From: Megamerina dolium
Taxonomy: Eukaryota > Arthropoda > Insecta > Diptera > Megamerinidae
Assembly (NCBI GenBank): GCA_963854835.1
Contig: OY978525.1
Location: 92,656,136-92,720,135 of the forward strand
Length of the DNA: 64,000 nucleotides
Direction of reading: 5' to 3'
In this document: piece by piece, positions 20,251 through 33,169 of the stretch
How positions within the stretch are numbered: the stretch's first letter is position 1
Layout of the letters: every line of letters begins with the position of its first letter
Notes under the pieces: generated by a model
Told to the model about the DNA's origin: nothing
Databases searched by the model: none
What the model saw: only the letters and a program-made list of their open reading frames with translations
Program-made: the position numbers and the translations under genes

Positions 20251-23200
20251 GCGACAGGAAACATTTTTTATGCACTAATGTCCTGGCCATCTACAGTTTA
20301 GTCCTTAGTACAATGGACAAAATTTCACTCAAAATAACACAAATTGTTCTTACCATTGACCATATTGAGTTCATTATGCATATCTCTTCCAATATTCCGA
20401 ACACAGTTAACTTTCTCCAGTTTTCAGCTTCGATATTTTGAATATGTAAAGTACTGTGCAATTATGCATTTGTCGTATGTTGTTGCAAAGGGTTTTCTAT
20501 TAGGGATAGCTCGTTTAGACGCCATCTTGAGGGCCTATTGTGTGTCTATTGAAATTTAGAAAGAAGATTTGCCATTTTACAAAATGTCATCGTATAATAC
20601 ACAACAACATATAGAATTTGTCCAATTCTATTATGATTTTATTAGGATTTTAGAGGAAAATCGGTGAGTGTGGATTTTGTTTAAGAAAACTAGGAATGAC
20701 CATGTGTAGAGCAATAGGAGGTGGTCATTTGCATGAACTTATATTTTTAAATAAATGGCAAACTTTTATCTTTCGTTTAAAATAAAAATAAATTATTCTC
20801 GAATATAAACAATGTGTTTTATTAGAATATATAAAAAAAGTTCATAATAGAAAACCCTCCAACAGCAGCGAATAAATGCTAAGAGTTGCAATATATTAAA
20901 TAATACAAACTGACATAATGAATATCTTTCATCTGGCTATATTGCCCCTAATATTCATCCTATTTAATTTAAATTGATTTTTTAATTCAGATTTTGTCCC
21001 ATCACAGCCGTTCGTTTATTGTAAAGATGAATCTTCCACTGGCATTCATATTTTGAATCAAGTTTTAAGTGAATACTTTTTTTAATATTCACATCATCTT
21101 TATCTACAAATCATTATTTTAATCTACTTACATGCAATAAATTTTAATTAATTTGTTCATCTTTTTGATCATTCAATTATTAAATTACATTTTTCACACT
21201 TACATATGAAATTAGTGTAACTAAAATAGAAATGAATTAATTCAAATAGACATAGATACATCGTATACGCATATGTTTAAAATTAAATATTTATAATTGT
21301 TATTAGGTTAAAGTTGTAACTATGAAAATGTGTGTGTGTGTGAATAATAATCACCACGATGGCGACGCTTTACATTTAGGGTCAATGTTGTGCAAATCTT
21401 TATTTCTCTATATAATTGTATAGTTGAGTGCGTAGACTTGAGCTTTTGTATCATGATGGTAGTGTTTGTTTATTTTATTGTATGTTAAATATTATTATTA
21501 TTATTTAGTTGTTGTTGTGCCATAGAAAATATATCAAATATATCATATCAAAGCAAAGGTAGCAAACAATAGAAAATATATGCCAAATTTTTACTTTTGT
21601 TTTCATACGCATATCAACTATAGTAACGTACTATTAATTTTCTTTTGAGAAATTAACATGCTAACAAGTTTATTGCTTAAGCTTTTTGTTTTGTAAACAA
21701 ATAACTATTGTATAGCACATAGTACGCAGACTTCCAAAGTTAGAGGTGCAGAGATAGAGTGAGAGACAGACCAAAAAAAAAAAAAAACCTTAAATAAATC
21801 ATTCATATTACATGAGTTAAGTTCCGGTTTTTCTATCTCCATCACGTTACTAATAGTATGTGTTATGTATACTTATACGTATAATATGCGCATAGATCAA
21901 ATGAAAGTGAAAATTGTTGCATGTGAAACATTTTAGCATAAGTAGTTGGTATGAATATAATGAATTGGTTTTCCCATTACCATCCAAATGTAGCCAAAGT
22001 GGCGTTTTATTGAAATTAAATCATTGTTTCAGGTTAAACATTAGTTTTCATATTTTAGACATACATACATACATACTATATTACACCGTCCAACACAAAT
22101 TTGTGCACATGAGAATATGGACAAACCTATAGACCAATTCGTTAACAGCACCTAAGAAACTTGCAAAGTAAGAGCTGTTATGTTGGTCATATGCTGGACT
22201 GTGTTATATTTATCTTTACATACAAATGATACATAATATCGTTGCATTAATTTAAAAAAAAAATTTTATAAAGTGTTGCTCATTTGTATTTTCTCCTTTT
22301 TTTTTCTATTATATTGTATAATCAAAAAGCCAAAGAGCGGAATAACTATTTTTATTTATTCATATATTGTAGTATGCCCATAACAAAAAGAAAAATAAAT
22401 AAATATAAAGGAGTAAAAGATCAATTAATTTCTTTCTGAATCATCTTGTTTTCTTTTTTTCAAAGTTGCATAACAGCCTACAAAGACTACAGTCTACTGT
22501 AAATTATAAATAGATGTCGGTAAATAGTAAAAACACACAAAAATAGTAATATTTACATAGGTTAGTGGTAGCCGTTATTGATTGCTCGTTTATTATTACC
22601 GCTGCTGTTCCGAGTACTGTTAGCGTAACTGCTTCAATTGTTACAATTATTACTATTTGATCTTACACTGATTACTATGGGTGTTGGCTTAAGCAAAATG
22701 TAGGTATTTTTATTTTCTTTTCTTTCTTCTACTCTTTTTTACTTGATACTGGCTGCTCTTGAAATAACTTCCTAATTTTTTTATGTTTGCTTTGCTATAG
22801 CAATTAAAAGTCTTTTGTTTAATATATTTTTCTCCTCCGGCTTTGATTATTAGCATATCGTATTTTTATTTTTTTATTTTTTATTTTATTTATTTAGTTT
22901 TCAATTTTATAAATATATTGTATTTGTGATCTATTTTAGAGATATTTTGTATTATTCGTAAATTTGCCTTTTGGCAATTTATCTTACACAATAGTGTATG
23001 CAAATCAAATACCTCAAGAAATCAAATTTTAAGCAAAATGATAAATACCATAATATTAAACTTGTAACAACAAATGCACTAATATTAATATAATTACGGA
23101 TTGAAATAAATGATACAAAGGTGTGGTGTTTTGAATCTATACCTATAATGCGTATATATACATGTACATATATAGTAGTTGCCATAGAAATGTTGGTGTT

Positions 23201-23846
23201 ATATGTATATGTATACAAATGTTGGATGTAATAACTTTTATTTTATTAATTTATTGGAATGGGTGGATTTTTTTGTTCAAATTTAGTATTTAGAATTATA
23301 AATATAAATTTAAACATTTACTCTTATGCCAACTTAAAATTAGAAAATAACTACTGCTTAATTTAATTTCAATAAATGTGATTTAAAATGCAAGATTTTT
23401 GTAGATGGGATCCTATTTACATTTCCTGTGTAAAACTCTTCAATTAAATCAAATTCAATTAAATTAAAGATAGGAGCTTATAAGCAAGCAGCTCACACGT
23501 TAAATCTGATCTTAACTACAAGAGAATAGATAATTAAATAATATCAAGAAGCAAGTTTAAAATCTATGACGGCATTTGCTATTACGATAGCAGCGATTTG
23601 ACAAATATTAAGAATACATACGTCAATGACAAGCAAGTCAGATGACTGAGCTTTGCTACATGCAAACAGATAAGAAACTTAGATTTCTAAATAAATTAAA
23701 GGAATTGTAATTAAATACAAATGATCATGATGATATTGATTTCTGGGTGTGAAGTTGCATTTGCACTTTGTTATAATTCTTCTTTGTCAGTGTGGTCTAA
23801 AGAGCTCTAAATTTTCAACCTAAAAACTGAAAAATACTTTAGTATA
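20251..23846. other. AT-rich unique DNA, no recognised gene
   Basis: Long A/T-rich stretch with a (GT)n run near 21330-21342 and an A run at 21774-21786. No protein match or transposon ends recognised. Confidence 0.5.
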
Positions 23847-24289
23847 CATTCTGTCAAATAAGTACTCGGAAATTCTCATTTTTAATTTTCCCTCTGAATA
23901 TTTTTTTCCCAGGTTGGCACAACCGTCAGCCACTATTCTGTGAATTTTTATTGCTATGTGTCATTTAGTTTGGTTACGGCGTCATTAGGAACAAGTCAAC
24001 CTTTTGTGTGCGTTGCGATTTTTACTATGGATAAAATATGGATTTATACCAATCGTAAACTTGAGTTTTCGACATAGTTGAATCACCAAATATTTTTTCA
24101 ACATTTCCAACGTTTTGGCACAAGAAATTTCGTTTGAAACACAAAATTTCACACAAACTCTTTGTTCGATATTTTTTTCTATAGTAAAAATCGCAACGCA
24201 CACAAAATTTTTTGAAATATTCTCAGAGGGAAAATTAAAAATGAGAATTTCCGGTAATGAGAATTTCCGGGTACTTATTTGACAGAATG
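23847..24289 (-). mobile_element. Fold-back mariner derivative (443 bp) with nested inverted repeats
   Basis: Flanked by TA on both sides (23845-23846 and 24290-24291). Outer ends CATTCTGTCAAATAAGTACT and CATTCTGTCAAATAAGTACC are inverted copies, and the match continues for about 55 bp. The right arm carries a 16-bp internal duplication (24242-24257 and 24258-24273). A second, inner 27-bp perfect inverted repeat lies at 24002-24028 and 24181-24207. Between the inner arms the minus strand encodes a mariner N-terminal domain. Both arms look like copies of the same 5' end, so this resembles a snap-back derivative rather than a simple internal deletion. Confidence 0.85.
24029..24203 (-). pseudogene. 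Mariner transposase N-terminal helix-turn-helix fragment
   Basis: Minus-strand reading from an ATG at 24203 gives MCVAIFTIEKNIEQRVCVKF then CVSNEISCAKTLEMLKK. In another frame FGDSTMSKTQVYDWYKS follows. Together these form the first DNA-binding helix-turn-helix of a mariner transposase ('.EQR..IKFC...E.S..E.L.ML..A.GD...SKT.VY.WYK.F'). One frameshift separates the halves. No catalytic domain follows, because the sequence then runs into the inverted copy of the 5' end. Confidence 0.7.
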
Positions 24290-24299
24290 TATGTAACTA

Positions 24300-24554
24300 G
24301 AACTTTTTCAGTTTGCCGAAAAAAAAATTGTTTGTCCCATGCACCTTTATTTTGAAGTTGTTGTTTTGGAATATACACTGTTTTGTTTATAAGGGAACTA
24401 AAGAAGGAAAAGTTATCAATGTATAATGTTTAAATATTTGTACAATAATAAAAAAATTGAAAATTACAGTAAAGGTATAACAATTTTTTTTTTTTAATTA
24501 CGAGAGTGAGATAATAATTCCCTGAATTGAAAATTAACATGACCTATTCGACAA
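24300..24554. other. Short AT-rich spacer between two mariner relics
   Basis: Contains a T run at 24484-24496. Nothing else recognised. Confidence 0.4.
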
Positions 24555-25300
24555 AACAAACGTTTTTTTCAATATGGTGTCCTTTTAGCTCGATGTATTG
24601 TACTTCGTTTCGGGTTTCTTCAATTTTTTTATGCCCTAATTCATGCAAATTTGCAATTACTACTGCGAGCTTGTGAGCTGGTCCGTTGCGCTGGTGGAAG
24701 AGGATGGATTTGGATTTGCTATGCCTAATGCGGTCATTTTTGTTTCAAATCGGCGCGAAATCGATCCAACAGTTTTGTATCATATGCGCCGATGGTTGTT
24801 TTACTCGTTTTTCAACATCGATGTTAATGATATCGCGCATCCCTAAAAAAAAAAAGGCGCCATAACCTTGTTGACTGAAACACCAACCTGTGACTTCTTC
24901 GGCTTCGATTCACTACAAGAAGTACACTGTCTTGATTATTCCTTGGTCTTTTGTGTGTTGTCATGAGTCCATGTTTCGTCCATGTTTCGAACATCGCCAA
25001 ACACTTATTTGATCTTGTCAAACCACTACGATTGTTGTAGATTGTGAGCAACCGCGGCACCAATCTTGAGGATAGTTTATTCATTTTCAAATATTTCTCC
25101 AAAACTGAAATTACTGATCCAAATAGTTCTCTACAAGTACACTTCCGCTTACCATTCGTTCAATATTATATCGTGGATTTTCTTGACCATTTTTGTTGCA
25201 ATATCCGCAATTGGGCGACCAAAATATTGGTCGCCCACTTGCGTTGCTACGACCGCAGCGAAATTAAATAAACCAGTGCAAGAAGTTACAATTGATGGGG
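24555..25300 (-). pseudogene. Mariner relic (irritans/cecropia-like), inactive
   Basis: Read from high to low coordinates: IADIATKMVKKIHDIILNE, LVPRLLTIYNN..., KCLAMF, MDETW (first catalytic Asp), SKPKKSQVGVSVNKVMA, FFRDAR, LLDRFRADLKQK, FHQRNGPAHK, ANLHELGHKK. An abrupt jump leads to the C-terminal NEVQYIELKGHHIEKN. The second catalytic Asp is replaced by Arg (relatives have FHQDNAPAH), and the region with the third Asp (SPDLAPSD) is deleted between HELG and the C-terminal block. Many frameshifts and an A/T run interrupt it. N-terminus missing. No TIRs identified. Confidence 0.72.
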
Positions 25301-26799
25301 AAGAGTCCCCAAAATACTTTTCAAGCATTTGTTTGATTAGAGTGATTTAAATGGCTGTCACAAAAAATCTATTTGACAATATGTCTGAATATTTGGATGG
25401 GTTTTTTTTGAAAGATGCTATTTGACAATTCCCCATTTAGACACAAAAACATTTGCATCAAAAGCATTTCGAATTCATTTTTGATGTTTCGTTTGCGTTT
25501 ACTCGCGCAAAAATATTTCTCGGCGACATGCGAACTCGTTTGTATGAGTTTTTAATGTTTGACATTACGAATGATAAGCACTAAGCGTATCGCGTGTACG
25601 GGAAACAAAAACCTCTCTCTCTTCCCGTGCGTCTTCGCTAACAAGCAAAACGTTTTTCATGCAAGTGTCTTCGTGTCTAAACGAGGACCAAGCAAACAAT
25701 TTCTTTTTTCATTGCCGAATAGGGTGTTGAATATTTCAAATTTCAGGGATTTATTACTGTGCCGTCGAATCAATAAAGGTGCACCTTCAAATTAAAATAC
25801 TTCCTTAGTTTATGGTATTTATTTTTTTAGGCCAACGCGTTTGTCATCTTGCAAATGCCATAGTATTTGCATAAATATATTTGTCAAACAATAAATAATT
25901 GTTCATACATACATTTTGTGTGAAATGAAAAGTGAAAAATTTTTAATTTCAAGCTTAATTGCCGCATTTTTACCAAAACTTTGAGAGTACGGAAAAAAAT
26001 ATGTAAATTTAAAAAGCATATATACTAATCAATGATATTTTTAATTTCTTAAAATTGCTACAGCTACGTTGATTTATATTTGACAGTTCAAGTACAAATC
26101 GAGAGCATTTTCTTTCCAATAATTGAGATCAACATTTTCCACATGAATGCTAATTTTAGTCAAATAAATATGTGTACCAAATTCGCATTAAAATTGCATA
26201 ATGTTGACTGTATGAGAAGGTAACATTGTGCAGCACCCAAAAATTACTGTATTATGCACCAAACTAAAACAAATTGTCATTACGTTAATTTCGGTCGACA
26301 AACTCTCAAGTTAAAATGTATTTACATCATTATATTATGTGACCACCACTAATAACATATAGGCAAATTCAATTTTGTATTGCCTATAAATAAAATCACA
26401 TTACAGTCATATGAATAAAATCAAATTAAATATAAAATCAATCATATTCGCACTTGGTAACCGAAGCAATTTACAAATATATTAAATTTAATCGTCTCCT
26501 ACAATACAATTGTAATTGGTTCTTCAAGGAAATGACTATCTACTAGTACTGGTACATATATACTTGTGGTTATACATGGTTGTATGTAATTTGTTCAACT
26601 AATTTACAAGTACCTACAAAATTTAATGATTCCTTTTACATTTATCTACTCTACTAAAATAACCGGTAATAACAATTAAATAATTATTCACATTTTTATG
26701 GTAAATTAAAAAAATATAATAAAATTGAAATTCATCCAAAAAGGGAGAGAACCAAAAAAATAATAACATATATATTGTACTACTACTACTCATAATAAT

Positions 26800-26837
<38 letters not shown>

Positions 26838-28187
26838 CTAGAGCAATAAGTAATAACCACAATTTTAAGTTGAATGGCAATAATACCAGTAACAACAACA
26901 ATGACAACCAAAAAATTTCAAAAGAAAAATACAACGATTATTATCAAGTGCGTTCAAGGCAAGAAATCAAAAATCAAAGAAATCAAAGAAATAATATATA
27001 GAAATAATAAAAATAAAACAATTCATACCAATAGATTGTTGTACTCATATAAACACATATATAATTGTAACAAATTACCACAATTCGAATTGCAAATTGC
27101 AACAACAATAATAATAATTGTAAAATAATAACAATAGCTTCCAATATAAAATATGTACATACGTACATGGAGGTGGGTACGTGATGTTGGTATGTCAAGC
27201 AATACAAAAAAAAAAAATAAAATCAAATATTAACCACAACATCAAAAATCATATCAAAATTAAACGAAAATCAAATAAAACCAATATCACCATCACCACC
27301 AAAAACCCTTAATAGCAACACCCACCCGATCACCACCTTCATTAACATTGATCAATGATTGTTGTCGTGCCACTACATAGCACATTGATCGACTACGATT
27401 ATATCGATTTGTTTTTGTTTTGTTAAGGTAATGGAAGGTTGTTATTATGTACAAATATATTATTATAATTTTTGGTCTATTAGAGTGCGTTGCCATTTGT
27501 AATGATTTTGATGTTTTTTTTTTTTTGTTTCTGTTCATACACTTGTATTTGTACACAAATATACAAGTACTTGTACATATGTTTGATAATTGTTTGAATA
27601 ACATTATCTGCATTGACAATTATCATGAAATCATATACATGTTGATCTATTGCGTTAGTTGTATGCACCATCATTACAATACCAAAATCATCATCATCAT
27701 AAACAACACCATCGACACGATTGACATCAAATATAGTCAATTGAAGGCGAAATTGATACCTTAAAGCACTTGCACAAGGCCGCATAAGGGTTTGACGTTT
27801 ACTCTACGCTCTTTTGCTGCATTGTGTGTGTACCCCATAGGAAATCGAGTCGTTGTAAATCATATCTTCGATGACCTGTTGCTTATAGTTTATTTTTTGT
27901 TTTCGTTTTTGAGATTTATGAGATTTATTTATGATAATTTCGATTATGTCGTTGCCACATTTGACTTGATGTTGGGACGGTCGTTTATATTTTTTCCACG
28001 TTTCCTGAAATTATCGGAATTCATATTTTTACTTTACAAATCATAAAAACAGTTGACAGCGCTGTTACAGTCAGTTTTTGTATTAGCCAAGGGGTTTATT
28101 TGGTCACACCAAAAAGATATTTTATAGGATCTGACACGCTCGCCTCATATTCAAATATATTTATACAAAAATAAAATTATATTGTTT
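25301..28187. other. AT-rich unique DNA with microsatellites
   Basis: 25330-25800 is less A/T-rich, with several short phrases such as TTTGACAA repeated at 25370 and 25421, but no inverted ends or protein match were found. 26590-27780 holds triplet microsatellites and associated low-complexity ORFs (poly-Ile, poly-Asn), which are artefacts of the repeats. Confidence 0.45.
26799..26834. repeat. (AAT)n microsatellite
   Basis: About 12 uninterrupted ATA/TAA triplets, flanked on the left by TACTACTACTAC. The hydrophobic ORF across it on the minus strand (26623-26934) is a repeat artefact. Confidence 0.9.
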
Positions 28188-29275
28188 CAGATGTAGTAAA
28201 AAAAAATCCATTATTTTTCCGATAGATGGCTTTGGCAATCTGTATCTCTCGTTGTATAAGTGTGATTGGGTTACGCTAGATGGCGTTAGAAAGATAGAAT
28301 TTCGTACTAAATAAACTTTTCATGCAGTCTTGTGATTGCTTGACTCAGTATTTTTTGAGCATGCGTCAAAGATGTACACCAGTAAAGAGAAAATACGCCA
28401 TATTTTACAGTTTTTCTTCGATAAAGGCGAAAACGCAAGCCAGACGGCTGAAAATATGAATAATGTTTATGGTCCCGATACTGTAACAGCTTATCGCGTG
28501 CAATTTTGGATTCATCTATTCGGTTCCGGTAATTTTGATGTCAAAGATGCACGACGCTCTGGAAGGCCAGTTGTCGAAAATATCGATAAAATAATGGAAA
28601 TAGTCGAGTCTGACCGTCATGTAAACAGTGTTTCTATTGCCCAGGAGCTAAAAATTGCACAAAACATCATTCGGAGCCATTTAAATAAAGCTGGATACAA
28701 AAAGAAGCTCGATGTATGGGTGCCACACGAGTTAACGAGTGGGTCACTTACGACAACGTCAAGAAAAAAGGGTCGTGGTCGCATCACGGTGAACCGGCGG
28801 AACTGGTGGCCAAGCCAGGATTGACGGTGAGGAAGGTTTTGCTATGTGTTTGGTGGGATTGGCAAATCATCTACTATGAGCTGCTCCCCTACGGCCAAAC
28901 TCCTAATTCGGACCTGTACTGTCAACAATTGGACCATCTGAAGGAAGCAATCGCCCAGAAACGGCCAGCTTTAGCCAATAGGGGAGGAATTGTGTTCCAT
29001 CAGGACAACGCCACGCCACACACATCGGTAGTGAGTCGCCAGAAGCTCCGGGAGCTTGGTTGGGAGGTTCTTATGCATCCACCTCATAGTCCGGACCTGG
29101 CACCAAGTGATTAGTATCCTATCCTGTTTATGGGGAATGATTTTGCTGGTGAAAAATTTGCCTTTATCGAAGCTTGTGAAAATTGACTGCCCCAGTTTTT
29201 TGAATTATTCTAACTATGCTAAATAAAACCTTCAATTTAATGCAAAAATAATGGATTTCTTTTTACTAGACCCTA
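28188..29275 (+). mobile_element. Internally deleted DD34D mariner element
   Basis: Inverted ends: AGTAAAAAAAAATCCATTAT on the left (about 28195) and the reverse of ATAATGGATTTCTTTTTACT on the right (29249-29268) match, with decay in the outermost bases. Between them lies a mariner transposase (see separate entry). At about 1.09 kb the element is shorter than the usual 1.2-1.3 kb. Element ends were set by where the inverted match stops; exact TA flanks are not certain. Confidence 0.8.
28372..29220 (+). pseudogene. Mariner transposase (DD34D), deleted and frameshifted
   Basis: Starts MYTSKEKIRHILQFFFDKGE, then both helix-turn-helix motifs (NVYGPDTVTAYRVQFWIHLF, ARRSGRP, SVSIAQELKIAQNIIRSHL) and the linker DVWVPHELT. 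At 28735-28740 the sequence jumps, at a repeated ACGAG, to EWVTYDNVKKKGSWSHHGEP in another frame. The first catalytic Asp (GDEKW in relatives) and several tens of residues are missing. KPGLTVRKVLLCVWWDW, YYELLPYGQTPNSDLYCQQ, FHQDNATPHTS and SPDLAPSD follow. The second and third catalytic Asp are present and exactly 34 residues apart. TAG at 29112 replaces the Tyr after APSD, and degraded C-terminus (NDFAGEKFAF, EACEN) is visible to about 29200. It cannot be active. Confidence 0.88.
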
Positions 29276-32200
29276 TATATAAATTGACAAATATGATAGC
29301 AATCTAACTGCGGTGCGTTCATTATAGAAGAATTGTCATTTAATCGTCTTGAAAGATATGCCATCGAAGACATAAACAGTTTTTATTCGATTTGGTCATT
29401 TGATGGTTTATGTGAAAAGCGATCGTTCCATTTTCAATGGTACTCGTACAACCGTCAAATGTTTACATACATTTCCTTCTGGGTAGGTGCGTATGCGAGT
29501 ATGTATGTATATGTTAAGTCTATTGTCACTTAATTAAATTATTTGTTAACGCAATGATTGCGCAGATTTCTTTTTTTTTTTTGTATTTTATATTATGGCA
29601 TTGTTTTCCCATTTATGTTTCGTTTACAATCATAGATACGTTTGAAGTGCCGATTTGATTCTTGGTTTGCAGCGACTTGTTCAAATGTTCACAGTTCAAG
29701 GTTATTTGGTTTACTCCAATATGGGTTTGTAGTTAGATAGAAGAGACACATACAAAATAATGTGAAAGGCTTAAAAATATGATACATTTTAATCGACAAT
29801 TACATTATAATTATATCTTTGTTGTTAAATGTTAAAAATTTTGTTCAAATGGTTTATTGCACAATTTGTCAAAACTCTATATAATAAACTTTAACAATAT
29901 GCCATATAGAATATGCTTTATAGTCAAAGTTTATATATTTAAAAAAAAAAAACTGCATAATACTCGTAGTATTAAACTCTGTATTTTATTATATACGAAT
30001 ATGTATGACACTCACTTTCTTGCCAATACTGGCTACTTGTTTGTATGTATTTGTATTATTGCATAATTTTTGCAAAACAACCCTATTTTTATATTTCTTG
30101 TTGCTTTTTATGTATATATGTTGCATATATAAAACACAAAAGTAGGTCATGCAACATAAACATACACATATACACACATATACACTTACTTGTATATAAT
30201 ATGTACTTTTTGCATTTATATTCGCATATGACTTAAAGCTGCACTAATGCTGTTAACTGGTAAACGCCTATTTTATGCTTCATGCCAAATTCAGGCTTCA
30301 TGCCATGCCACCATACCAGACCAGAAAAGTTGCATACTGGGCTCTCGGCAACACCAACGATTGATATGATGTAGAAAAAACATACAGCAAATAAGAGAAG
30401 AGGAAACTTGTTTACTTGTTTCTTTATCTATACTTACCTCCACTTTTTGTGTAGCACTTTTAGTGTACAGAAGAGCAAAATACATCAAAGAAGGAAGCAG
30501 TTGGTAAAACTCTTGTTTTTCATATTTGCTTGCCAGAGGATATTTCAAGCTAAGGCAAAAACAATGAACTTCACAATGTTGCATCATATTGTTGTAATTT
30601 AATATTATCAGTTTCCCTCTCTCCTTGGAAGAATAATTACCTGCACGTTTAATGAAAAAAAAAATGTATTTTAAAAACTGAAACTTGTTTTTCTCTCATA
30701 TATTCTTTATAGGACATCAAGTCGTCATTCATTAACTTTCACTTTCATTGATGATGGTATAGTTTGTCTTGAATATAACCATGACCTTAGTGGGCTTTTA
30801 AGAAAGAAAAAAAAAATTATGGTAAAATCCATTTACGTCATTTACTCAAATTATGCTGAAAATGCTGACGCATTGTTGACTGGTTTTTTTTTGGTGGAAA
30901 TATTTCTTTAATTTCATAAGAAGATGCAATTAAAAAAATAGTCAAAATGAACAACTTGTAATCACATAAGAATGCATTTTTCTGAACAAATGATGCACAA
31001 TTTTTTTGATGATTTACTCTACAAGCAACTTGTTTCTAATTCGGCCCATTTGAGCGATAAGTGATTTTAATCGCGTGTAGAACACTAAAAAGCACTCTTT
31101 TGGAGTTGATTTTTCCATTTACTCAATACAACAGAACCAGTTCAGTACTTAGATTACTGCAAGCCCAATGTTTACGGAGTTTCTTAAATAAATATTTCTC
31201 TCAGAAATAAATCACAAAATATTAGAAACTTGACCTAATTTAGTACAAATACTTGCATTTAGCACTTTCGTTTTCGTTATTCATAAACTTAAACATTTAC
31301 TATCATTCAAAATTCTCTTCTGCATATTGTCATCAATATTAAATAAGACAATCAAAAAATTATTTTTAATATTTTAAGTTTTTCATAATTTGATATTGTC
31401 ACTTTTTGATTTAAATAAATATACAATATAACCCCCCTTGGTGTTCAATATATTATATTTATTATTTGAATTTATTTTGCTTTTTGATTTTGATTGATTT
31501 CATGTTTGCAAAATTTGCTATTTACTTTCTTGAAGTATTGTCTCTATTTGTGCTACTTTAAATTAGTGAATAGTATATTTATATGTATATTCATGTGTTG
31601 AAATATTTGACGCCATGCAAAGAAAAAACAAATTATTCATTCAAAATGTAATAAATTACAAAAAGTATACTTGGTAACACATACAGAGAGAAAGAGTGAA
31701 AAAATATAACAGGCTTAATAATTTATTATCTTCTGATCGCCAGCTGTCATTCAAAATTAATTAAATATTGTCGGATTAACGCACAAAGAGAAACAACAAA
31801 GATGTTGAACGCCACCAATATTCCCATCAGATGGACGAGCATTAATCGTGGTGGTGGTGTGTACTTTATAATAAAGCAAATATTAATGACTACAAAAATT
31901 TTAATGCAGTGGGGGAGGACTCGTACTCATAAAATAAATATTCGTAGGGGTGCGTGTTACATGGGCTCCTAATGACTTTTATCTGATACAATTTTTCGTT
32001 TTTCTTTCGCATGTGCCGATTATTATATATAATATGTAGGTATACACATAAGAATGTGTATTCCATTGATGTTTAAACAAATCTCTTTAATATACTATCA
32101 TATATTAAAGCATATGTATATGTATATGTAATTCTTTGAATTTTGAATATACAAATATTATCGTTGACCTCTCTCAAAGTATCACATCACATTGATTTCC

Positions 32201-32669
32201 GTGACGATATTTAAGAATCAATGGCTATATAAATATAATTATATACATCCACATGCATTCTTCGTTCTGCAGCATGACAAAATTTACTATCTCTTTTTAC
32301 AACATGAGCTCAGCTAATAGTTTTTTAGCTGAGCAGATTTGCATAATAATTACTAATAGTACACCAATTATTAGTACTCAAACTTTCAGAGTCTTTCTAT
32401 TAAAACTTAGTACTAAATTCCTTCAAATATCTTTACTTTGTCTCTTTACACAATGCGATAAACTTTCACTTCTAACGTATTCCATTCATTGTTGTAATCT
32501 GACTAACACTGATTGATGCACATATAAGTTGAACAATCTTAATCATTGTTTGGGTCGTGCTAATGTTCAGAGATCCAAATAAAATTTACTTAATTCTTGC
32601 ATATTTACTGATACTTGTTTTACTTCTATTGACTATTTTAGTGCTTTTCATTTTTTTTTTAATAACTAT
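29276..32669. other. AT-rich unique DNA, no recognised gene
   Basis: No coding homology recognised. A small duplication ATGCTTCATGCCA / AGGCTTCATGCCA lies near 30274-30308. Short T and A runs throughout. Confidence 0.5.
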
Positions 32670-32965
32670 CAGTGCGTTGGTCTCCTGTAGGTCTTGGGTT
32701 CAATCCCCAACTTTAATATCGAAAAGATTTTGCTTTCAAACGGTAGCTACTTGTGAGTAAACAAGTAAAAATTTGCCATTAAAACGCGTTTGAAAGAGCT
32801 TTGAGGCAAAGCTTAAAAAAAGTTATTTCATAAGGGTTCTGCCATTTAGAACCGGCTAATATAAACAGATCCTTTATAATACTATACAAAATATAATACG
32901 CAAAACTGTACTGGAGAAGAAGCTCCGCCAAAGAGTCCTAATCGGCCTATATGTGCCCAATATTA
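32670..32965 (+). mobile_element. tRNA-derived SINE, degenerate copy
   Basis: Box B region GGGTTCAATCCCC (about 32696-32708) is followed by the family body: TTTAATATCGAAAAGATTTT, CTTTCAAACGGTA, GGGTTCTGCCATTTAGAACC, GGCTAATATAAACAGATCC and GAAGAAGCTCCGCC. The 5' tRNA half with box A is missing or unrecognisable. More diverged than the 19.5 and 60.85 kb copies, so probably older. Confidence 0.75.
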
Positions 32966-33169
32966 TTTTTTTTTTATCAGCGCAACCTTTCTATTAATGT
33001 CAACCAACCTCTGTGCACCAATATAGTTTACCACTTCATAAATATTTATGAAATCTTGATGTATTTCCTGCGTATTTTTCCATCTGGTCTTCGTTTTCTC
33101 GGCACCTGTTGACTTCCAGTAGAGTAACAAAGGATTTCATTGCAATGGGTGGTTCATCCAACGTTTGGA
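32966..33169. other. Spacer between SINE and DD41D relic
   Basis: 33100-33180 (CTTCCAGTAGAGTAACAAAG ... GGTGGTTCATCCAACG) may be a decayed N-terminus of the following transposase, but I cannot align it convincingly. Confidence 0.3.

Noticed and set aside
25340..25800. Possible MITE because of less A/T-rich sequence and repeated TTTGACAA
   Set aside because: No inverted ends or target duplication could be found.
26623..27785. Cluster of overlapping ORFs on both strands rich in Ile, Asn, Tyr or Thr
   Set aside because: They are translations of triplet microsatellites and A/T-rich sequence; no domain is visible.
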